Shown: in pieces, positions 24,023 to 31,771 of the stretch
How positions within the stretch are numbered: position 1 is the stretch's first letter
Layout of the letters: every line of letters starts with the position of its first letter
Source: Anaerovibrio slackiae
GTDB lineage: Bacteria > Bacillota > Negativicutes > Selenomonadales > Selenomonadaceae
DNA length: 64,000 bases
Assembly: GCF_009695585.1 (NCBI RefSeq)
Contig: NZ_VUNR01000009.1
Span: 1 to 64,000 of the forward strand
Reading direction: 5' to 3'
The notes under the pieces: generated by a model
What the model was told of the DNA's origin: nothing
The model's database searches: none
Seen by the model: only the letters and a program-made list of their open reading frames with translations
Program-made: the position numbers and the translations under genes

Positions 24023-25045
24023 ATGGACATTGTAGAAGAACTGTTAAAAGGCAACCGGCTAGCTTTATCCCGTGCTATCACTGCCATCGAAAACGAGTAT
24101 GATGAGGCTGTGGATATTATGAAGCGGCTGTATCCTCATACAGGCCATGCCTTTGTCCTGGGTATTACCGGCCCTCCGGGCGCCGGCAAGAGTACCCTGA
24201 CTGACAAGCTGGCAAAGGCCTATCGTGCCCAGGGAAAGACTGTTGGTATTATTGCTATTGACCCTACGAGCCCATTTACCGGTGGTGCTATCTTAGGTGA
24301 TCGTATTCGCATGAACGGCCTGACCATGGACGAGGGTGTTTTCATTCGTAGTATGGGAACCCGCGGCAGCCTGGGTGGCTTGTCACATAAGACTGCTGAT
24401 GCCATAAAGGCTATGGACGCCTTCGGCAAGGATGTTATCTTTGTAGAGACCGTAGGCGTGGGACAGTCTGAGGTTGATATAGTAAAGGCTGCAGATACAA
24501 CAATGGTCGTATTGATTCCGGGCATGGGCGACGACATTCAGGCCATCAAGGCAGGTATCCTGGAGATTGGTGATGTGTTCACCATCAACAAGGCTGACCA
24601 TGATGGGGCTGACAAGCTCGTCCGTGAGCTGAATATGATGCTTGACCTTGATGCCCACGGCATGCAGGCGGAGCAGACCTCCACGGAGAAGGCTCTGGCT
24701 GACCAGTTCCATCATCTGAACGTGGCGAAGCATGCAGAAGGTATGGCTTGGCGGCCTCCTATCCAGAAGGTTATTGCCAGCCAGAATGAAGGTATCACTG
24801 AAACCATTGAGAACATCGAAAAGCATTTCAAGTACATTAGTGAGACGGGCATTTTGCAGCAGCGTCGCACCCAGCGTACCAAGAACGAGATGCTGGATGT
24901 TCTTCATAGCAATATTGGCAAGTATATTACCGGCAAGCTGAGTGCAACCGGCAAGCTGGATGAGTATGTAGCTCAGATTAAGGCAAGGGAGACCGACCCT
25001 TATACTGTGGTTGCCAATATCATGCAGGATATGTTAAAAGAGTAA
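24023..25045 (+). CDS. meaB: MeaB/ArgK GTPase, methylmalonyl-CoA mutase chaperone
   Basis: A 340-residue G3E-family P-loop GTPase that guards and reloads methylmalonyl-CoA mutase during catalysis. Walker A is GPPGAGKST near residues 49-57; the Mg/switch segments DPTSPFTGGAILGDRIRM and ETVGVGQSEVDI follow, and the base-specificity motif is NKADHDGAD. The start is ATG 24023; an in-frame upstream start at 23951 would add a hairpin-encoded Cys/Gly-rich stretch and is rejected. The C-terminal dimerisation helices are complete. Placement between mutase and epimerase is the standard arrangement. Confidence 0.95.
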   Translation: MDIVEELLKGNRLALSRAITAIENEYDEAVDIMKRLYPHTGHAFVLGITGPPGAGKSTLTDKLAKAYRAQGKTVGIIAIDPTSPFTGGAILGDRIRMNGLTMDEGVFIRSMGTRGSLGGLSHKTADAIKAMDAFGKDVIFVETVGVGQSEVDIVKAADTTMVVLIPGMGDDIQAIKAGILEIGDVFTINKADHDGADKLVRELNMMLDLDAHGMQAEQTSTEKALADQFHHLNVAKHAEGMAWRPPIQKVIASQNEGITETIENIEKHFKYISETGILQQRRTQRTKNEMLDVLHSNIGKYITGKLSATGKLDEYVAQIKARETDPYTVVANIMQDMLKE

Positions 25046-25068
25046 TTTTTATTTAGGGGGTATGCTAA

Positions 25069-25491
25069 ATGGCATTCAAGATTTTAGGTGTAGATCATAT
25101 TGGTGTTGCTGTAAACGATTTGGAGGAGACTCAGAATTTCTGGACTGCTATCGGCCTTCCTTGCACCGGCCAGGAGACTGTTGCAGAGCAGAAGGTTACC
25201 ACTACCTTCAATCCTACTCCGAACGGCTCCGAGATTGAGCTGCTGGCTGCTACCGAGCCTGACAGCCCTATCGCCAAGTTCATTGAGAAGAACGGCGGCC
25301 GTGGCGGTATCCAGCACATCGCTCTCCGGGTTGACGACCTGCCTGCAGCTATTGCTGACCTGCAGGAGAAGGGCATCAAGATGATTGACACCAAGCCTCG
25401 CAAGGGTGCCGGCGGTGCAGATATTGCCTTTGTTCATCCGAAGTCCACTTATGGCGTGCTCTTGGAGCTCTGCCAGCATGAGGACAGATAA
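25069..25491 (+). CDS. mce: methylmalonyl-CoA epimerase
   Basis: A 140-residue glyoxalase/VOC-fold enzyme that interconverts (R)- and (S)-methylmalonyl-CoA. The metal ligands follow the family pattern: His in VDHIGVAV near residue 9, a middle Gln/His pair in GIQHIALRVDD and the late Glu in VLLELCQHE. Length is normal. It sits between meaB and the decarboxylase alpha gene, linking the mutase (R form) to the decarboxylase (S form). Confidence 0.95.
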   Translation: MAFKILGVDHIGVAVNDLEETQNFWTAIGLPCTGQETVAEQKVTTTFNPTPNGSEIELLAATEPDSPIAKFIEKNGGRGGIQHIALRVDDLPAAIADLQEKGIKMIDTKPRKGAGGADIAFVHPKSTYGVLLELCQHEDR

Positions 25492-25535
25492 TAGAATCCA
25501 GCCAAGGTTTTATGGGGCTGTTTAGGAGGTAAAAA

Positions 25536-27071
25536 ATGGCTACAGTTCAGGAAAAGATTGAACTTATGAAGGAAAAGAAAGCCCACATCGAGATGGGCGG
25601 TGGCGAGAAGCGCATTGCAAAGCAGCATGAGAAGGGCAAGATGACTGCCCGTGAGCGTATTGCCAAGCTGTTTGATGAAGGCTCTTTCGTTGAGCTGGAT
25701 GCTTTCGTAAAGCATCGCTGCACCAATTTCGGCCAGGAGAAGAAGGACCTGCCGGCTGAGGGCGTTGTTACCGGCTATGGTACTGTTGATGGCCGCCTGG
25801 TTTATGCTTTTGCACAGGACTTCACCGTAGAGGGCGGTTCCCTGGGTGAGATGCATGCCAAGAAGATCTGGAAGGTTCAGGATCTGGCTATGAAGATGGG
25901 TGCTCCTATTGTTGGCATCAATGATTCCGGTGGTGCCCGTATTCAGGAGGCTGTAGATGCCCTGTCCGGCTATGCAGGTATCTTCTACCGCAATACCGCT
26001 GCTTCCGGCGTTATCCCTCAGATTTCCGTAATCATGGGACCATGCGCTGGCGGTGCTGTGTATTCCCCTGCTATTACCGACTTCATCTACATGGTTGACA
26101 AGAGCTCCCAGATGTTCATCACCGGCCCTGCCGTTATCAAGTCCGTAACCTATGAGGAGGTTACTGCTGAGGCTCTGGGCGGTGCCATGACTCACAACAC
26201 CAAGTCCGGCGTGGCTCATTTCGTGGCTGCCAACGAGGACGACTGCATCCAGCAGATCCGTTATCTCTTGAGCTTCCTGCCTAGCAACAACATGGAGGAG
26301 ACTCCTATCGTTGCTACCAATGATGACCCTGACCGCATGGAGGAGGCACTGAACACCATTATTCCTGATAACCCGAATGCTCCTTATGACATGAAGGAAA
26401 TCATCAGGATGCTGGTTGATGATGGCCAGTTCTATGAGGTTCATCAGCATTTCGCTACCAACATCATCTGCTGCTTCGCTCGTTTCGATGGCCGCACTGT
26501 TGGTATTATTGCCAACCAGCCGAAGGTTATGGGCGGCTGCCTGGATATTGATGCATCTGATAAGTCTGCACGCTTTATCCGCTTCTGCGATGCCTACAAC
26601 ATTCCGCTGGTAAATCTGGTTGACGTGCCGGGCTTCCTGCCAGGCGTTGGCCAGGAGCATGGCGGCATCATCCGTCACGGCGCCAAGATGCTGTATGCTT
26701 ACTCTGAGGCTACTGTGCCAAAGGTTACTGTTATCACCCGCAAGGCTTATGGCGGTTCCTACATTGCTATGTGCTGCCGCGAGCTGGGTGCTGACCAGGT
26801 TATGGCTTGGCCTACTTCCGAGATTGCAGTTATGGGCCCTGCCGGTGCTGCCAACATCATCTTTAAGCGTGATGAGCCTGAGCAGAAGGCAAAGAACACC
26901 CAGGCTTATGTGGATGAGTTTGCAACTCCGTACAAGGCTGCTGAGCGCGGTTATGCCGACATGGTTATTGAGCCGGCTGAAACCCGTCCTCTGATTATTA
27001 CCGCCCTGAATGCTTGTGCAAGCAAGCGTGAGGCTATGCCTGCCAAGAAGCATGGCAATATTCCATTGTAA
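25536..27071 (+). CDS. mmdA: methylmalonyl-CoA decarboxylase alpha subunit (carboxyltransferase)
   Basis: A 511-residue carboxyltransferase with two crotonase-type domains. Recognisable segments are KMTARERIAKLFDEGSF, GGSLGEMHAKKI, the oxyanion GGARIQEA and GPCAGGAVYSP loops, and in the second half DVPGFLPGVGQEHGGIIRHG and RKAYGGSYIAMCC. It moves CO2 from (S)-methylmalonyl-CoA to biotin on the carrier subunit, giving propionyl-CoA. The same family includes propionyl-CoA carboxylase beta; the operon context (a biotin carrier without biotin carboxylase) favours the Na+-pumping decarboxylase of Veillonella type. The membrane beta subunit and the small delta subunit are not in this window. Confidence 0.92.
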   Translation: MATVQEKIELMKEKKAHIEMGGGEKRIAKQHEKGKMTARERIAKLFDEGSFVELDAFVKHRCTNFGQEKKDLPAEGVVTGYGTVDGRLVYAFAQDFTVEGGSLGEMHAKKIWKVQDLAMKMGAPIVGINDSGGARIQEAVDALSGYAGIFYRNTAASGVIPQISVIMGPCAGGAVYSPAITDFIYMVDKSSQMFITGPAVIKSVTYEEVTAEALGGAMTHNTKSGVAHFVAANEDDCIQQIRYLLSFLPSNNMEETPIVATNDDPDRMEEALNTIIPDNPNAPYDMKEIIRMLVDDGQFYEVHQHFATNIICCFARFDGRTVGIIANQPKVMGGCLDIDASDKSARFIRFCDAYNIPLVNLVDVPGFLPGVGQEHGGIIRHGAKMLYAYSEATVPKVTVITRKAYGGSYIAMCCRELGADQVMAWPTSEIAVMGPAGAANIIFKRDEPEQKAKNTQAYVDEFATPYKAAERGYADMVIEPAETRPLIITALNACASKREAMPAKKHGNIPL

Positions 27072-27182
27072 TAAATAAGGCTTTTTAGCCGCGTTGTGCA
27101 AGCGGCGTGAAGTTATATTAAGCTGAATTAAGCGATAATGAAGGATACGTTGTATCATTGAAAGTTTGTGGAGGTATATTAG

Positions 27183-27587
27183 ATGAAAAAGTTCAACATT
27201 ACTGTAAACGGCACCGCTTATGAGGTTGAGGTTGAGGAAGTAAAGGCAGCTGGCGCAGCTCCTGCAGCTCCAAAGGCTCCTGCAGCTCCTGCACCTGCTC
27301 CTGCAGCTCCGGCTCCTGCACCAGCAGCAGCTCCTGCAGCACCAGCAGGCCCGGCAGCAGCTCCTGCAGCTGGCGAGTCCGCTGTAAACGCTCCAATGCC
27401 AGGCAAGGTAATCAAGCTGGTTGCTTCCGTTGGCCAGGCAGTAAAGGCTGGCGAGGTAGTTCTCATTCTTGAGGCTATGAAGATGCAGAACGAGATCGTT
27501 GCTCCTGTTGATGGTTCCGTAAAGGCTATCAATGTTGCAGCAGGTCAGGCTGTACAGGCTGGCGAGGTTCTGGCTGTTATCGGCTAA
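27183..27587 (+). CDS. mmdC: biotin carboxyl carrier subunit of methylmalonyl-CoA decarboxylase
   Basis: A 134-residue carrier protein. A short N-terminal strand region (FNITVNGTAYEVEVEEV) is followed by a 40-residue Ala-Pro swinging-arm linker, then a biotinyl domain with the canonical EAMKMQNEI (the Lys is biotinylated) near residues 97-105. It shuttles carboxyl groups from the alpha subunit to the membrane pump. The linker is encoded by GCTCCTGCA-like codon repeats, so its length may drift. It lies 111 bases after mmdA, where Veillonella has the small mmdD gene; here the gap holds only a GCCGC/GCGGC hairpin and a small inverted repeat. Confidence 0.93.
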   Translation: MKKFNITVNGTAYEVEVEEVKAAGAAPAAPKAPAAPAPAPAAPAPAPAAAPAAPAGPAAAPAAGESAVNAPMPGKVIKLVASVGQAVKAGEVVLILEAMKMQNEIVAPVDGSVKAINVAAGQAVQAGEVLAVIG

Positions 27588-27627
27588 TGCTTGCTGATTT
27601 CTGATAATTCATAATTGATAATTGAGG

Positions 27628-27669
27628 TGTCCATGTCAGGGCTGTATAGTCCCGGCATGGGCATTTTTT
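27628..27669 (+). terminator. terminator of the propionate operon
   Basis: GTCCATGTCAGGGCT pairs with GTCCCGGCATGGGC (minor bulges), followed by ATTTTTT. Confidence 0.75.
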
Positions 27670-27702
27670 CTGCAAATTTATGTTTTCTGGCAGGGGAAAT
27701 AA

Positions 27703-27711
27703 TGGTATAAT
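27703..27711 (+). promoter_or_regulatory. extended -10 promoter of fabK
   Basis: TGG directly before TATAAT at 27706-27711. The -35 region is weak. Confidence 0.55.
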
Positions 27712-27749
27712 ATTGTTATGTTTTCTATTAGTTAGGAGGTAATTGTATT

Positions 27750-28694
27750 ATGGCAAAGAGCATTTGTGAGGTTTTGGGCATAAAGTATCCTGTTATTCAG
27801 GGAGGCATGGCTTGGATTTCTGATGCGGTAATGGCAGCTGCTGTTTCCAATGCAGGGGGAGCCGGGATTATTTCCTGCGGCGGCCGCACTACGGAGTATG
27901 TAAGGGATGAAATCAGGAAGTGCCGTGAGCTGACGGACAAGCCTTTCGGCGTGAATGTGATGCTGATGGCACCTAACAAGGATGAGATTGTGGAGGTTAT
28001 CTGCCAGGAGAAGCCTGCTTTTGTTACATTGGGGGCAGGCAATCCTGTGCCTTATGTGGAGCCTTTGCATGAGGCAGGCATCAAGGTGATTCCTGTAGTG
28101 CCAAATGTGAAGCTGGCCAAGCGGCTTCAGGATAACAATGCGGATGCCATCGTGGTGGAGGGCATGGAGGCTGGCGGCCATATCGGCGTGCTGACTACCA
28201 TGGCATTGATGACCCAGGTTATCCCGGAGGTGGAAATTCCTGTGGTGATGGCTGGCGGCATCGCTGATGGCAGGGGCATTGCGGCAGCCCTGCTGATGGG
28301 GGCAGCTGGCGTGCAGATTGGCACCCGCTTCCTGATTGCCGAGGAATGCCCTGTCCACGAGAACATGAAGCAGAAGCTGATTGAGGCGGTGGATACGGAT
28401 ACTATCGTGACAGGCCAGACCATCAAGAGTGCTGTCCGGGGCGTGAAGAACAAGTTCTCCACCGAGTATCAGGCCTTGGAGTTCTCCGGCAAGGCTGACA
28501 AGGAAACCCTTTTGAAGATGGCTACCGGCACCAACAAGCTGGCTGCCGTGGACGGTGATGTGGAGAACGGCATGGTGCAGGCTGGTCAGAGCCTGACGCC
28601 TTTGAAGAAGATTGAGCCGATGGCTGTGATTATGGAAAATCTCATGGCTGAGGCTAGGGCAACCCTGGCAGGCGCAGCAGAGATTAAAATTTAA
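27750..28694 (+). CDS. fabK: enoyl-ACP reductase II
   Basis: A 314-residue FMN-dependent TIM-barrel enzyme that reduces enoyl-ACP in fatty acid synthesis. It matches the FabK pattern throughout: YPVIQGGMAWISD at the start, KPFGVNVMLMAP, EGMEAGGHIGVLTT with the catalytic His, VVMAGGIADGRG and AVQ/GVQIGTRF. Nitronate monooxygenases share this fold, but the GMEAGGHIG and the 314-residue length point to FabK. ATG 27750 follows TAGGAGG. It has its own promoter and terminator, and no other fatty acid gene is near. Confidence 0.88.
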   Translation: MAKSICEVLGIKYPVIQGGMAWISDAVMAAAVSNAGGAGIISCGGRTTEYVRDEIRKCRELTDKPFGVNVMLMAPNKDEIVEVICQEKPAFVTLGAGNPVPYVEPLHEAGIKVIPVVPNVKLAKRLQDNNADAIVVEGMEAGGHIGVLTTMALMTQVIPEVEIPVVMAGGIADGRGIAAALLMGAAGVQIGTRFLIAEECPVHENMKQKLIEAVDTDTIVTGQTIKSAVRGVKNKFSTEYQALEFSGKADKETLLKMATGTNKLAAVDGDVENGMVQAGQSLTPLKKIEPMAVIMENLMAEARATLAGAAEIKI

Positions 28695-28793
28695 GATTGT
28701 GTTGCTGCTAGTTTTTAGAGAAGCTGTGCGCATGGTGCTTGTGTATCGTGTTGATGCCATACTTGTTCAGCTATGTAAGTAATGTGTGATGAG

Positions 28794-28830
28794 CCGTCCG
28801 CTGAAGGTGATTTTTGGCGGGCGGTTTTTT
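28794..28830 (+). terminator. terminator T1 (first of three related terminators)
   Basis: CCGTCCGCT (28794-28802) pairs with GGCGGGCGG (28816-28824), followed by six T. The surrounding 40 bases match terminator T2 at 30286-30322 almost exactly. The rest of the gap 28695-28944 shows nothing recognisable. Confidence 0.85.
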
Positions 28831-28944
28831 CGCAGGGCTGGTGCAGTCTGGCCTGTGAGGCGTGACAAGGCAGGCTGCATAGATATTTATAGATGATAAT
28901 ATATGTTTATTATTGGTGATTGATGATTGATGGGGGTAAGGCTT

Positions 28945-29889
28945 ATGGGGGAAAAGGATATTGCACAGAAAAATTTTGAGTCGTATAATGATGTTGTAGC
29001 AGATATCGTTAATGGCAGCCTGTTTGAGGGCAGGGAAATTATCAAGGCGGAGAGCCTGGTGGATGCCCAGCCGTTTTCCCAGTATAAGGCAGCTGATGGT
29101 ATTCTTCGCCAGCAGGAACGGGATGTGGCAAAATATTGCATGGATCTGAATTGCAATTTGCGCCTGGCCCTGGTTGGTGTTGAAAACCAGATGGTTATTG
29201 ATCTGGATATGCCAATCAGGGTTATGGGCTATGATGGTGTTTCTTATCGGGATGAGCTTAATCAGGATGAGATTGTGGTGGACAAGCGTACCGGCAGGAG
29301 GCGTAAGGTGCGTGGCAAACGCTATCCGGTGATAACTCTGGTGCTGTATTTTGGCAAAAGGCCCTGGAAAAAGCCTCTGTGCCTTTATGAGGTGATTGAT
29401 GTGCCAGAGGTTTTGAAGCCCTTTGTGAATGATTTCAAGCTAAATCTTATAGATGTGCCAAGGCTTACGCCTGAACAGGTGAAGAAGTATAAAGGTGATT
29501 TTCAGATTATTGCTGATTATTTTGTGCAGCTGAGCAGGCATGGTGAATATGTACCGCTCAATAAGTCAATTCAGCACACTGACAGCTTTTTGAAGCTGAT
29601 GTCGGTATTGACCCGTGACAAGCGTTATGTTGCAGTGCTGGATGATTTGGCTGATGGACAGGAGGGAGTTAGGATGTGCGAGGTATTGGATAGAGTTGAG
29701 GCGCGTGGAGAGGCGCGTGGAGAGGCGCGTGGAAGGGCAGCAGGAGAGCTGGCTGGAGCAGAGAAAAGTCGGATAGAGATGATTCAGAATATGCTAAGGG
29801 AAAATATCAGCATAGAGGTAGTAGCCAAGGTTGCCAGGATGACAGTTGAGCAGGTGGCAATGATTGGCAAAAAGGCAGCTATATTGTAA
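28945..29889 (+). CDS. Rpn-family PD-(D/E)XK nuclease/putative transposase
   Basis: A 314-residue protein of the recombination-promoting nuclease type common in Firmicutes. The start is ATG 28945, with GGGGG at 28932-28936; ATG 28930 is in frame. The nuclease core is in the first 120 residues: RQQERDVAKYC, then LRLALVGVENQMVIDLDMPIRV, whose Glu-x-Gln and Asp are the expected catalytic set. The middle (LNLIDVPRLTPEQVKKYKGD) and the C-terminal helical domain follow the family. Three copies of a 12-bp unit give EARG repeats near residues 252-263. Rpn proteins promote RecA-independent DNA exchange in E. coli. The 3' end is partly duplicated immediately downstream. Confidence 0.8.
   Translation: MGEKDIAQKNFESYNDVVADIVNGSLFEGREIIKAESLVDAQPFSQYKAADGILRQQERDVAKYCMDLNCNLRLALVGVENQMVIDLDMPIRVMGYDGVSYRDELNQDEIVVDKRTGRRRKVRGKRYPVITLVLYFGKRPWKKPLCLYEVIDVPEVLKPFVNDFKLNLIDVPRLTPEQVKKYKGDFQIIADYFVQLSRHGEYVPLNKSIQHTDSFLKLMSVLTRDKRYVAVLDDLADGQEGVRMCEVLDRVEARGEARGEARGRAAGELAGAEKSRIEMIQNMLRENISIEVVAKVARMTVEQVAMIGKKAAIL
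29698..29733 (+). repeat. 12-bp tandem repeat inside the Rpn gene
   Basis: Three perfect copies of GAGGCGCGTGGA at 29698-29709, 29710-29721 and 29722-29733. They encode EARG repeats in frame, so slippage would change protein length by four residues. The downstream fragment has fewer copies. Confidence 0.9.
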
Positions 29890-29911
29890 GCAAGCTAGTG
29901 TGCATGGTGTT

Positions 29912-30210
29912 TTGACAGTTTTTTTAGGTTAATGCTGGTATTGACCTGTGATAAGCGTTATTTTGAAGTGCAGGATGATTTGGCTGATGGACAGGAGGGA
30001 GTTAAGATGTGCGAGGTATTGGATAGAGTAGAGGCGCGTGGCGAAGCTCGCGGAAGGGCAGCAGGTGAGCTGGCTGGCGCAGAGAAAAGCCGGGTAGAAA
30101 TGATTCAGAATATGCTGAAGGAAAATATCAGCATCGAGGTAGTAGCCAAGGTTGCCAGGATGACGGTTGAGCAGGTGGCATTGATTGGCAAGAAAGCAGC
30201 TATATTGTAA
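29912..30210 (+). pseudogene. duplicated 3' fragment of the Rpn gene
   Basis: The last 90 or so codons of the upstream Rpn gene are repeated with scattered changes (LTCDKRYFEVQDDLADGQEG against LTRDKRYVAVLDDLADGQEG), ending in the same GKKAAIL. DNA similarity begins at about 29912, before the in-frame ATG 29932. The nuclease core is absent. The ribosome site ahead of 29932 is weak. It could still be made as a small helical protein of 92 residues, but I treat it as a remnant. The copy has one fewer EARG repeat than the parent. Confidence 0.75.
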
Positions 30211-30285
30211 AAAAGCTTGGGCATAAGGATTTGTGTATCATTTTTGTGTTAGCCCTGTGCCATAGATAAGGAAATGTGTGAGGAG

Positions 30286-30322
30286 CCGTCCGCTAAAGGT
30301 GATTTTTGGTGGACGGTTTTTT
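30286..30322 (+). terminator. terminator T2
   Basis: CCGTCCGCT (30286-30294) pairs with GGTGGACGG (30308-30316), followed by six T. The loop AAAGGTGATTTTT and the upstream bases are nearly identical to T1. Confidence 0.85.
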
Positions 30323-30353
30323 ACAAAAAATTTGTTGGGTGGTGAAGTTAGTT

Positions 30354-31520
30354 ATGAGAGCGTATATAGGCTATATAGAAATAAATAAGGTACGTCATTT
30401 GCGTGATATAAAAATACAGTTGCCTGATGGAAAACATCTGATTTTTACTGGTAAAAATGGTAGTGGAAAAACAAGTGTATTAGAATATTTGAGAGATTTT
30501 TTAACCCAATATGTTACTCTAAATGACTATGAAATAATAGGGGATAACTATTCTGGAAAGGCAATGGAGAAACAGCGGAATATTCCAAATAAAAATATAG
30601 ATTTTTGTGCTGTGTTTTCTGATCATAATGTAATTTTGAAGAAATCATGTAAAGGCGAATTTATCATTGCGTATTATCCGGCAGAACGCCAGTATAAAAT
30701 ATCTAATGAAAAGCATATAGAAAAAGTTGTTTTTCAAGATAAGTATGCTATTGATGATAATCCGGGGAAATATTTCGTTAAATACCTTTTGGATATGAAA
30801 TCAAGCCAGGCTTTGTATGCAACCAGTGGCAAGCATGAGCGTGCCGATGAAATCAGCAGGTGGTTTGAGAATTTTGACCGTATTTTAAAACGGATTTTTG
30901 ATAACCAGAGTGTGCATCTGGAATTTGATATTGAAACTTATGCTTTTTATATCATGGAGGAGGGCAGGGAGCCGTTTGCTTTTGATGCCTTGTCCAGTGG
31001 CTATGCCGCTGTTTTGGATATTGTGACAGACCTGATGATACGTATGGAGCATAAGGCAAAGAACAAATATGACCTGGAAGGGATTGTTTTAATAGATGAG
31101 ATAGAAGCTCATCTTCATTTGTCATTGCAAAAAAACATTTTGCCTATGCTGACGGAACTTTTCCCGAATATTCAGTTTATTGTCAGCACCCATTCGCCAT
31201 TTATCCTGAATTCCATCTCTAATGTTGTCATTTACGATTTCGAAAATAAGACTTTGGTGAATACGGAGGAAGGATTATCCAATATTCCTTATAAGGGTGT
31301 TGTAGAAGGGTATTTTGGTGCTTCCCAGCTTTCAGATGAGCTGAAAAAGAAATTTGCCAGATATCAGGAGCTGTATGGCAAGGAGAAGCTGACAGATGAT
31401 GATGTCAACGAAATTATGCATTTGGAAAGTTATCTTGATAAAATTCCTGATTATTTGGCACTGGATATTATGGCAGATTATCAGAAAATGAAGCTGGAAT
31501 TGCTGGATAGGGTAGAATGA
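30354..31520 (+). CDS. AT-rich AAA family ATPase (SMC/OLD-like), defence-type
   Basis: A 388-residue ABC/SMC-like P-loop ATPase. Start ATG 30354 after GGGTGG; an in-frame upstream reading overlaps the terminator and is rejected. The Walker A is TGKNGSGKTS near residues 33-42; SSGYAAVLDIV resembles the signature; Walker B with catalytic Glu is VLIDEIEAHLH near residues 242-252; and STHSPFILNSI carries the switch His. ATPases of this AAA_15/AAA_21 kind are usually one half of a two-gene phage-defence unit with an HNH, TOPRIM or similar nuclease. The base composition is much more AT-rich than the flanking housekeeping genes, which suggests transfer. The next reading frame is a 29-codon stub, so the partner seems lost. 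Confidence 0.8.
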   Translation: MRAYIGYIEINKVRHLRDIKIQLPDGKHLIFTGKNGSGKTSVLEYLRDFLTQYVTLNDYEIIGDNYSGKAMEKQRNIPNKNIDFCAVFSDHNVILKKSCKGEFIIAYYPAERQYKISNEKHIEKVVFQDKYAIDDNPGKYFVKYLLDMKSSQALYATSGKHERADEISRWFENFDRILKRIFDNQSVHLEFDIETYAFYIMEEGREPFAFDALSSGYAAVLDIVTDLMIRMEHKAKNKYDLEGIVLIDEIEAHLHLSLQKNILPMLTELFPNIQFIVSTHSPFILNSISNVVIYDFENKTLVNTEEGLSNIPYKGVVEGYFGASQLSDELKKKFARYQELYGKEKLTDDDVNEIMHLESYLDKIPDYLALDIMADYQKMKLELLDRVE

Positions 31521-31521
31521 T

Positions 31522-31611
31522 ATGGTGAAATGTGAGTTTGCTTCCTTCAAGCGTGATTACATTAGGGATAATTTGGAGAAATATGAGAATTTGCTTGTGT
31601 TTTTGCAGTGA
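31522..31611 (+). pseudogene. broken partner of the AAA ATPase (29-codon stub)
   Basis: ATG 31522 begins one base after the ATPase stop and reads MVKCEFASFKRDYIRDNLEK, then nine more residues before TGA. In two-gene ATPase defence units the nuclease partner starts exactly here. Another frame at 31669-31725 reads SEWFKDESDMNCNVHPI before a stop, possibly the remains of the distal end. Neither piece is long enough to name. I infer a deleted nuclease gene. Confidence 0.4.
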
Positions 31612-31700
31612 GTGTTGCCAAGTTTAACCTAATCTGCTTCATTAAGTGCCTAAGCGTTAGGAGTGAGTGGTTCAAAGATGAAAGTGATATGAATTGTAAT

Positions 31701-31739
31701 GTCCATCCTATATAAATTGTATTTTGGTGGACGGTTTTT
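31701..31739 (+). terminator. terminator T3
   Basis: GTCCATCC pairs with GGTGGAC (one-base bulge), followed by GG and five T. The distal arm TTTTGGTGGACGGTTTTT is shared with T2. Confidence 0.65.
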
Positions 31740-31771
31740 CGTGAGATTGCTACAGGTTGGAGGTGAGTGTG

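Noticed and set aside
25449-27158. Very long minus-strand open frame opposite mmdA, with similar ones opposite the mutase and PTS genes
   Set aside because: These arise from the strong codon bias of highly expressed genes; the plus-strand proteins are unmistakable.
29698-29733. Short repeats considered as a CRISPR array
   Set aside because: Only 12-bp units without spacers, in frame within a gene. No CRISPR array was seen anywhere in the window.
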